From Sneathiella litorea (GTDB taxonomy: Bacteria; Pseudomonadota; Alphaproteobacteria; Sneathiellales; Sneathiellaceae): 64,000 bases of DNA. The stretch's first letter is position 1. Each line of letters begins with the position of its first letter. Location: assembly GCF_009882915.1 (NCBI RefSeq), contig NZ_WTUW01000001.1:186357-250356 (forward strand), given 5' to 3'. Positions 55,490-64,000 of this stretch are shown here, piece after piece. The position numbers and the translations under genes are program-made. The notes under the pieces are model-generated. The model did not search any database. It was not told the origin of the DNA and was given only the letters and a program-made list of their open reading frames with translations.

Positions 55490-56410
55490 TCAAATCACCG
55501 TCCGGATAAGGTTCTCGCCGAGCAACGTTGCGAAAATCAAGAATAGATATAAAAGTGAAAAAGCGAACAACTGCTTTGCACTTTCTTCATCCTTGCTACG
55601 CCAGACTTTTAGGGCAAGAAGTAAAAACAGTCCACTTAGCAGAGTCGCGCCAATGCCATAAACGGCACCCGCATAGCCAAGAAAATAAGGCATTACCGCG
55701 ACGGGGCAAAGCAACACGCTATAAAGCACAATTTGTCGCCTGGTCACATCACGTCCAGCTACAACAGGCAACATTGGTACGCCCGCTTTTGCATAATCGA
55801 TATCGCGCCAAAGCGAAAGCGCCCAAAAATGCGGCGGGGTCCACATGAAAATAATTGCAAACAAGACGAGAGATTCAGCGCTGACATCCCCCGTAACCGC
55901 CGCCCAGCCGATCATGGGTGGAAAGGCACCTGCTGCACCGCCAATTACAATGTTCTGCGGCGTCCTGCGCTTCAGCCACATGCTATAGATAAAGACATAA
56001 AAGCCAATGGTAAGCGCTAACAAGGCTGCGGCAACATAATTTATCGCTAGCCCCATCAGAACCACGGATGCCACTGAGAGCACAGTCCCGAACGCAAGCG
56101 CCTCACTGGCGCTAACGCGTCCGGCCGGTATCGGTCGCTCTTTTGTGCGTTCCATTACCGCATCGATATCCGCGTCGTACCACATATTAATCGCACCGGA
56201 AGCGCCGGCGCCAATTGCAATACAAAGGAGTGCCGTAAAGGCAAGCACAGGATGGATTTCACCCGGTGCCACGACAAGCCCGACCAACCCTGTAAAAACA
56301 ACAAGCGACATCACCCTCGGCTTCAGCAGGGCGAAGTAATCGCTAACCCGCGCCAAATCCGAATGGGCGCGGGTTTCGATTGTTTCCTTTATAAGGCTTG
56401 TGTCGGACAC
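55490..56410 (-). CDS. ctaB: Protohaem IX farnesyltransferase
   Basis: 306 residues from a GTG with AAAGGAG upstream. UbiA-type prenyltransferase with the Asp-rich motif [23 protein letters not shown] near residue 75-97 and about eight membrane helices. It makes haem O from haem B, the first step to haem A for this oxidase. Confidence 0.97.
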   Translation of the reverse strand: MSDTSLIKETIETRAHSDLARVSDYFALLKPRVMSLVVFTGLVGLVVAPGEIHPVLAFTALLCIAIGAGASGAINMWYDADIDAVMERTKERPIPAGRVSASEALAFGTVLSVASVVLMGLAINYVAAALLALTIGFYVFIYSMWLKRRTPQNIVIGGAAGAFPPMIGWAAVTGDVSAESLVLFAIIFMWTPPHFWALSLWRDIDYAKAGVPMLPVVAGRDVTRRQIVLYSVLLCPVAVMPYFLGYAGAVYGIGATLLSGLFLLLALKVWRSKDEESAKQLFAFSLLYLFLIFATLLGENLIRTVI

Positions 56411-56428
56411 AAATAACTCCTTTGAACC

Positions 56429-58910
<2,482 letters not shown>

Positions 58911-59390
58911 CTTCAATTCCCGTCTGTGATCACATGTCTATTTAACTCGGCCTGGTACGAAAGCCAGTATACTCCCGTAAGCCAAATTTTGGACAGATTT
59001 TTAATTTATACCCACCTCGCAACGGCAAATCAAAAAGCTTTCCACCTGATTGCGCGGGAAACTACACCACCGATGTGGTTTATAACAAGTCCAAGACTGC
59101 AGCTAATCATAATTTTGCTTAATTTTTTTTTGCCCCCAAATTCTACGCAAATGACATATATTGTTTTAAATCAACAACTTAAGATATATATTCTGCATCT
59201 GCCTGTGCCTTTTTCTCAACATCTGAAAGAAGGTATATTGTGACATTTTGTCACACTGAGCAGCCTTGCCCAGACGGACAGTGATTAGAATCTTTCAAAT
59301 CACCATTTGCCATCTCTCGACAATCACCATCAAAAGTCACATATTCAAGGATATGTATCTCACGCCGTCAATTAACCGGAGCGCTTTTTT
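58911..59390. other. Intergenic region between divergent ctaC and tldD
   Basis: 480 AT-rich bases that must hold the cox and tldD promoters. I see no RNA gene, repeat or convincing full promoter match. A GTGACA-TTTTGTCAC inverted repeat around 59240-59255 (TGTGACATTTTGTCACA) could be a regulator site. Confidence 0.45.
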
Positions 59391-60821
59391 ATGACAGATG
59401 TAACGACTGCAAATGACCTTTTTTTTCTCCCCACGGGCATGGACCGCGGGACGGTTGAAAAACAGGTCACAGAAGCACTCTCCAACGCAGATGATGGTGA
59501 ACTTTACTTGGAATATCGCCAGTCAGAAGGCTTTTCCTTCGATGACGGTCGCCTGAAAAGTGCCAGTTTCGATACGACTCAAGGGTTCGGCCTTCGCGCC
59601 GTGGTCGGGGAGGCGACAGGATTTGCCCATGCGTCGGAACTGAGCGAGGAAGCGATCCGCAATGCCTCAAGAACTGTGCAGGCCGTACAATCTGGCAAAA
59701 GCGGCACAATGGCCTTGCCGCCCGCAGGCTCAAATCGCGCCCTTTATGGTGATGACAATCCTTTAAGTGAAATTCCATTTGACGCAAAGGTGAAGGCGCT
59801 GTCTGAGATAGATGCCTATGCACGCGGCAAAGACAGTAAAGTCGTGCAGGTTTCTGTCTCGCTGGCCGGATCCTGGCAGGGCATTGAAATAATTCGCAGT
59901 GGCGGGGAGCGCGCAGGTGATATCCGTCCGCTGGTTCGCCTCAACGTCTCTGTCGTCGTTGAAAAGGATGGCAGACGCGAATCCGGTTCCCACGGAATGG
60001 GCGGGCGCACCGGGTATGATTTCTACCTGGAGGAAGGGACTTGGAAATCCGCCGTTGACGAAGCTTACCGTCAGGCGATGGTCAATCTCGACTCGGTCGC
60101 CGCACCGGCCGGAGAAATGGATGTGGTCCTTGGCCCGGGATGGCCCGGAATTATTCTGCATGAGGCAGTGGGTCATGGCCTTGAAGGTGACTTCAATCGC
60201 AAGAAAACCTCCGTTTTCTCTAATCTCATGGGCGAGCGGGTAGCTGCGCCGGGCGTCACGGTTGTTGATGACGGTACAATTGCCGACCGCCGCGGCTCAC
60301 TCAGCATTGATGACGAGGGCACCGCGACCAGCAGCACCACCCTGATAGAGGACGGTATTCTTGTCGGCTACATGCAGGATCGGCAGAACGCCCGGCTGAT
60401 GGGTGTTGAGCCAACCGGCAACGGTCGCCGTGAAAGCTATGCTCACCTGCCAATGCCGCGCATGACCAACACCTATATGCTCGGAGGCGATCGGGATCCG
60501 GAAGAGATCGTCAAATCTGTGAAGAAGGGCCTATACACAGCCAACTTCGGCGGCGGTCAGGTCGATATCACGTCTGGCAAGTTCGTTTTCTCCTGCACGG
60601 AAGCCTATCTTATTGAGGACGGTAAGATTACCGCACCTGTTAAGGGCGCGACCCTCATTGGAACCGGTAGTGAAGCGCTCAAAAAGGTTACGGCGATCGG
60701 CAATGATATGGCGCTCGACAGTGGAATTGGCACCTGCGGCAAAGGCGGACAAAGCGTCCCAGTCGGCGTTGGCCAACCAACGATGCTGATTGAAGGACTG
60801 ACCGTTGGCGGAACAGCCTAA
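59391..60821 (+). CDS. tldD: TldD-family metalloprotease
   Basis: 476 residues. The zinc motif HEAVGHGLEGDFNRK (HExxxH) is near residue 261, and FVFSCTEAYLIEDGKITAPVKGATLIG near 405 is the typical C-terminal block. TldD acts with TldE/PmbA to degrade unfolded or leader peptides; no tldE is seen here. A GGAGCG ribosome-binding site precedes the ATG. Adjacency to ctaC is a common alphaproteobacterial arrangement. Confidence 0.97.
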   Translation: MTDVTTANDLFFLPTGMDRGTVEKQVTEALSNADDGELYLEYRQSEGFSFDDGRLKSASFDTTQGFGLRAVVGEATGFAHASELSEEAIRNASRTVQAVQSGKSGTMALPPAGSNRALYGDDNPLSEIPFDAKVKALSEIDAYARGKDSKVVQVSVSLAGSWQGIEIIRSGGERAGDIRPLVRLNVSVVVEKDGRRESGSHGMGGRTGYDFYLEEGTWKSAVDEAYRQAMVNLDSVAAPAGEMDVVLGPGWPGIILHEAVGHGLEGDFNRKKTSVFSNLMGERVAAPGVTVVDDGTIADRRGSLSIDDEGTATSSTTLIEDGILVGYMQDRQNARLMGVEPTGNGRRESYAHLPMPRMTNTYMLGGDRDPEEIVKSVKKGLYTANFGGGQVDITSGKFVFSCTEAYLIEDGKITAPVKGATLIGTGSEALKKVTAIGNDMALDSGIGTCGKGGQSVPVGVGQPTMLIEGLTVGGTA

Positions 60822-61665
60822 CATATTGGAGAGTAGAAGAAACTTAACTCTCTTTTTGATATATATAAGCCTGCTATTCGCATCGGCGGCTGTTGTAACG
60901 TCAGCCGCTGCCGATGAGGGTAACTGGCTTCCGCCGGGAAGCTCAACCGAGATGTTGAAGGGCCCGCCCCTGGAATTCATAAGGCCCGAAACGGTTCGTA
61001 ATGAAGACTGGTTATATGGCCGCCTTCTCTTCCACAGCCCATCCCTTCTCGGGGAGAAGGCCGTCCGGATCGGCCTCTCCTGCAATAGCTGTCACCCCAA
61101 TGGCCATGCAAATACTGATTTTTTCATTACCGGGCTTTCGGACCGGCCCGGTCAAGTGGATGTGACCCATCATTTCTGGAAAGCAGGGTTTGACGATGGT
61201 ATTTTCAATCCAGTAAACATTCCATCATTACGCGGCTCGCGGGACACCGCCCCATATGGCACGATTAATGTTCTTCCGGATCTACATGCCTTTACACGTC
61301 ATGTCATTGAGGTGGAATTTGCAGGGCCATCCCCTAGTTCAGAAAAACTGGAAGCACTGGTAGTTTACCTGAATTCCATTGATAATAAGGAGTTAGGTAA
61401 TAATCAAAGCTTTGTAAAGACAAGTTCAAACATGTCCTATTTACCACTCCTCCGCGCCCCTCTTCAGAACAGGGATTACGCGAGACTGCGCGAATTGACA
61501 GATTTAATCAGGAGTGATTTTGGTCGCCGCGCTAATCTGCCCGAGGCGCAGGTTGACCGCATTAAGAGCACTGTAGCAATCCTCAGAACTTTAATCGTAA
61601 AAGCTGATGAAGGCGATTACACCGCAGCTTTTACGATTTATGAAGACCTGATGGCCAATCAATAA
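60805..61665 (+). CDS. c-type cytochrome, one-haem MauG/cytochrome peroxidase-like
   Basis: About 286 residues if read from the TTG at 60805; a later TTG at 60826 or 60856 is also possible, and no ATG or good ribosome-binding site exists, so the start is uncertain. A signal-like hydrophobic stretch (LTLFLIYISLLFASAAVV) precedes the mature part. The haem motif CNSCHPNG is near residues 93-100. The following segments NTDFFITG, NPVNIPSLRGSRDTAPYG and HVIEVEFAGPSPSSEKLEALVVYLNSI match one domain of MauG/di-haem peroxidases; the other domain is missing. It overlaps tldD by 17 bp and ends convergent with gshA (7-bp overlap). Confidence 0.75.
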   Translation: MAEQPNILESRRNLTLFLIYISLLFASAAVVTSAAADEGNWLPPGSSTEMLKGPPLEFIRPETVRNEDWLYGRLLFHSPSLLGEKAVRIGLSCNSCHPNGHANTDFFITGLSDRPGQVDVTHHFWKAGFDDGIFNPVNIPSLRGSRDTAPYGTINVLPDLHAFTRHVIEVEFAGPSPSSEKLEALVVYLNSIDNKELGNNQSFVKTSSNMSYLPLLRAPLQNRDYARLRELTDLIRSDFGRRANLPEAQVDRIKSTVAILRTLIVKADEGDYTAAFTIYEDLMANQ

Positions 61666-63026
61666 GCATATTCCGTAAAGACTAGATCAATTTCTTCTTT
61701 CCAGACACCATGAAAACGCTCCAGCATTTCTTCTGCTGGTGTTTTCTTCATTTTTACGATTGTCTTTAACGCATTCAGGAAATGACTTTCATCTTCCCCG
61801 AAGCTGTCCATTCTCTTGCGCGCCTTGAGGCCGGACGTCGCAATATCCAGCACCTCACCAGCGAGTTCCTGCATGGTCCGTCCGTCTGGCATTCTAGTGG
61901 CAAGCGCATGTGTAATCACATCTTCGCGAATCCGCTGCCTGTCTTCCGCCGTCCAGCCTTTTACAAGGTCCCAAGCGGCATCCAAGGCAGTATCATCATA
62001 TAAAATTCCCACCCAGAATGCCGGAAGTGCGCATAGTCGACGCCAGGGTCCGCCATCCGCACCGCGCATCTCAAGAAAGCGCTTCATCCTTACTTCCGGG
62101 AAAAGCGTCGTCAAATGGTTATCCCAGTCGACAAGGTTTGGCTTTTCACCTGGCAACCCAGGTAAATTTCCCGCTAAAAAATCGCGAAAGGACTGCCCGC
62201 TCACGTCGATATAGGTACCGTCTCGATAAACAAAATACATCGGCACATCGAGGGCATAATCGACATACCGCTCAAACGAGAACCCGTCCTCAAAAACAAA
62301 AGGAATCATTCCGGTTCGGTCCGGGTCTGTATCTGTCCAGATAAAGCTGCGATGACTGAGGTGCCCGTTGGGGCGTCCCTCTGTAAAGGGGGAGTTTGCG
62401 AAAAGTGCTGTCGCTAAAGGCTGCAAGGCTAGACTGGTACGGAATTTCTTGACCATATCCGCTTCCGACGCATAGTCGAGGTTGACCTGCACCGTGCAGG
62501 AACGGAACATCATATCCAGACCATGCTGTCCACGTGTCGGCATGTAGTTTTTCATGATCTGGTAGCGGCCCTTGGGCATGATCGGCGTTTCTTCTCGTGT
62601 CCATTTAGGACTAAAACCGAGGCCAAGGAACCCGACCCCCATTTCATCACCAACCTCACGGACCTGCGCCAGATGCGTATGAACCTCACTACAGGTTTCA
62701 TGTAGATTCTCAACCGCCGCGCCGGAAAGCTCAAGTTGCCCGCCAGGTTCAAGGCTGATGGAACATCCTTCCTTGGAGAGTGCGATTACATTGTCGCCTT
62801 CGAAGTCCGGTTTCCAATCAAAGCGCTGTAAACCTTCCAGCATTGCCTGAATGCCCTTCGGGCCTTCGTAGGTTAGAGGTTCATGAGTATCGAGCGTAAA
62901 ACCAAATTTTTCATGCTCTGTGCCAATGCGCCACTTATCGCGTGGCTTGCATCCACTCGCAGCGAAGTCAACCAACTGTGATTTGTCAGTAATTTCGATG
63001 GCTTCGCCCTTGGAAGGTCCGGACAT
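61659..63026 (-). CDS. gshA: Glutamate-cysteine ligase (class II, plant-type)
   Basis: 455 residues from the ATG at 63026, which has GAGGG at good spacing; a start four codons earlier is also open. GCS2-type features are WRIGTEHEKFGF near residue 38, GGQLELSGAAVENLHETC near 95-112, and RFLEMRGADGGPWRRLCALPAFWVG near 305-330. First step of glutathione synthesis. It lies 143 bp downstream of rsmE on the same strand, the usual alphaproteobacterial pair. Confidence 0.96.
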   Translation of the reverse strand: MSGPSKGEAIEITDKSQLVDFAASGCKPRDKWRIGTEHEKFGFTLDTHEPLTYEGPKGIQAMLEGLQRFDWKPDFEGDNVIALSKEGCSISLEPGGQLELSGAAVENLHETCSEVHTHLAQVREVGDEMGVGFLGLGFSPKWTREETPIMPKGRYQIMKNYMPTRGQHGLDMMFRSCTVQVNLDYASEADMVKKFRTSLALQPLATALFANSPFTEGRPNGHLSHRSFIWTDTDPDRTGMIPFVFEDGFSFERYVDYALDVPMYFVYRDGTYIDVSGQSFRDFLAGNLPGLPGEKPNLVDWDNHLTTLFPEVRMKRFLEMRGADGGPWRRLCALPAFWVGILYDDTALDAAWDLVKGWTAEDRQRIREDVITHALATRMPDGRTMQELAGEVLDIATSGLKARKRMDSFGEDESHFLNALKTIVKMKKTPAEEMLERFHGVWKEEIDLVFTEYAY

Positions 63027-63169
63027 TTTTTCCCTCATTATTAAATGGCCGGGCAGAGCGCCCCAAGTCCGGCCTTTAAACCTGACTTAAAGAATTGCAG
63101 TGACGGCTTCAAGCCAAAAATGCCATTTATGTCTAACGATGATCAAAAATTGATCTAAGCCTGTTTGGC

Positions 63170-63910
63170 TCAGGTCCAATCTCCGTGGAAGGCCTGCAGC
63201 AGCGAAAGACTTGTAATAATCGCAGTTTCCGCGCGCAAAATTCGTGGCCCCAAAGAAATAGCGTGCGTGTTCGGGCGTGCGGAAATCATTTCAATCTCTT
63301 CATCCGTAAATCCGCCCTCCGGCCCTGTTACAATTGCCCATTTTCCTACAGCCGGCAAATCTGGCAGCACCTCTTTCGCGCTTCGAGAGGTCAGTCTCTC
63401 ATTACAAAAAATCAAACAACGTTCCGGATCCATTGCCGCCAGTGCTTGCTCCAGCTTTATAAGGCCATGTACAATTGGAAGGTTAAGCCGTTCACATTGT
63501 TCAGCGGCTTCCAACACCTGCAACGCCATTTTATCCTCTCGTAATCGCTCAGCATTCGTGCGTTGTGTCTGAACGGGTTGAAGGCTGGCAACGCCGAGCT
63601 CGGTCGCCTTTTGTACGATTAACCCGTTCTGGATTCTCTTTACCGGCGCGAACAACAGCTCGATATCCGGTTCCTCCTTTTGCGGCCGGAGTTGCGCGGT
63701 TATATGCACAAGACAATGATTTTTATGCACTTCCTGTAAACGTCCCAACCATTCCCCGTCACGTCCGTTGAACAGCGCGACTATATCCCCCTCCGCGCTT
63801 CGCATTACCGTCGCCACGTAATGGGACTGGTTCTTGTCCAGAACTACGCCCAGATCCTTATCAAGGTCACTTGGAACATAAAGACGAAGGGAATATGGTT
63901 TCGGAAACAT
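63170..63910 (-). CDS. rsmE: 16S rRNA (uracil(1498)-N(3))-methyltransferase
   Basis: 246 residues. The N-terminal PUA-like part (HYVATVMRSAEGDIVALFNGRDGEW) and the SPOUT knot with VTGPEGGFTDEEIEMI near 195-210 and ISLGPRILRAETAIITSLSLLQ at the C-terminus are all clear. It methylates U1498 in 16S rRNA. It lies upstream of gshA. Confidence 0.96.
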   Translation of the reverse strand: MFPKPYSLRLYVPSDLDKDLGVVLDKNQSHYVATVMRSAEGDIVALFNGRDGEWLGRLQEVHKNHCLVHITAQLRPQKEEPDIELLFAPVKRIQNGLIVQKATELGVASLQPVQTQRTNAERLREDKMALQVLEAAEQCERLNLPIVHGLIKLEQALAAMDPERCLIFCNERLTSRSAKEVLPDLPAVGKWAIVTGPEGGFTDEEIEMISARPNTHAISLGPRILRAETAIITSLSLLQAFHGDWT

Positions 63911-64000
63911 GTGGTGATAAACTCTTTAATAAAGATGGAAGATAAATTATTGCGATTCATATCAATTAATGCCATCTCCGTCACCTTTAGTTAGATCAGG
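63911..64000. other. Window end, nothing recognised
   Basis: 90 bases upstream of rsmE. No reading frame or site I could recognise; a divergent gene may begin beyond the window. Confidence 0.4.

Overview
The window comes from an alphaproteobacterial chromosome of moderate GC content. Four things point to this class: a stand-alone F0 ATP synthase operon carrying both b' and b subunits, a CcrM-type GANTC methyltransferase, the ctaC-ctaD-ctaB-coxF-like-ctaG-ctaE cytochrome oxidase order, and the split glycine decarboxylase (gcvPA/gcvPB). The genus cannot be fixed from sequence alone; a marine or soil relative of Rhodospirillales/Sneathiella-like lineages is a reasonable guess.

Layout. (1) About 1-15.4 kb is accessory or catabolic: a cut enoyl-CoA hydratase, a nitronate monooxygenase-family flavoprotein, an AidB-type acyl-CoA dehydrogenase and an acyl-CoA synthetase; then a PfkB sugar kinase and a secreted FecR-domain protein; then a compact regulated module with a TRAP transporter (dctP apart from dctQ-dctM), a two-subunit class I-type CoA transferase, a CaiB-type class III CoA transferase and an IclR regulator. 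(2) 15.4-15.8 kb holds tRNA-Gln(UUG) with a gutted P4-type tyrosine integrase directly downstream of its 3' end. This is the scar of an integrated element and may mark the edge between accessory and core DNA. (3) 15.8-33.9 kb is core: ispE, a TPR lipoprotein, ETF-ubiquinone oxidoreductase, a divergent uracil-DNA glycosylase, a soluble lytic transglycosylase, moaB, a secreted tyrosine/lysine-rich protein, a PA0069-type radical SAM protein, rnhB, ccrM, an EF-hand protein, mutY, a DUF721 protein, a DsbA-like protein and smc. (4) 34-36.5 kb is the F0 operon with a clear sigma70 promoter and terminator. (5) 36.6-41.4 kb is the glycine cleavage operon under a tandem glycine riboswitch. (6) 41.4-53 kb has ispH-thrB-rnhA, a peroxiredoxin, a CheZ-like phosphatase, a DsbD N-terminal-domain protein, yqgE, a GNAT enzyme, an M16 protease, thrC and an M32 carboxypeptidase. 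(7) 52.8-58.9 kb is the aa3-type cytochrome c oxidase and assembly cluster, followed by tldD, a one-haem MauG-like cytochrome, gshA and rsmE.

The most interesting part is the module at 8.2-15.2 kb. The promoters of the CoA-transferase operon and of dctP each carry two 16-bp GTTCT-type boxes spaced exactly 19 bp apart. The boxes overlap the predicted -35 and -10 elements and flank the iclR gene. This points to one IclR-controlled regulon for uptake and CoA activation of an unknown carboxylic acid. The solute-binding protein also appears to lack the arginine most TRAP receptors use to hold a carboxylate. All function calls rest on recognised motifs and context; no database search was run.
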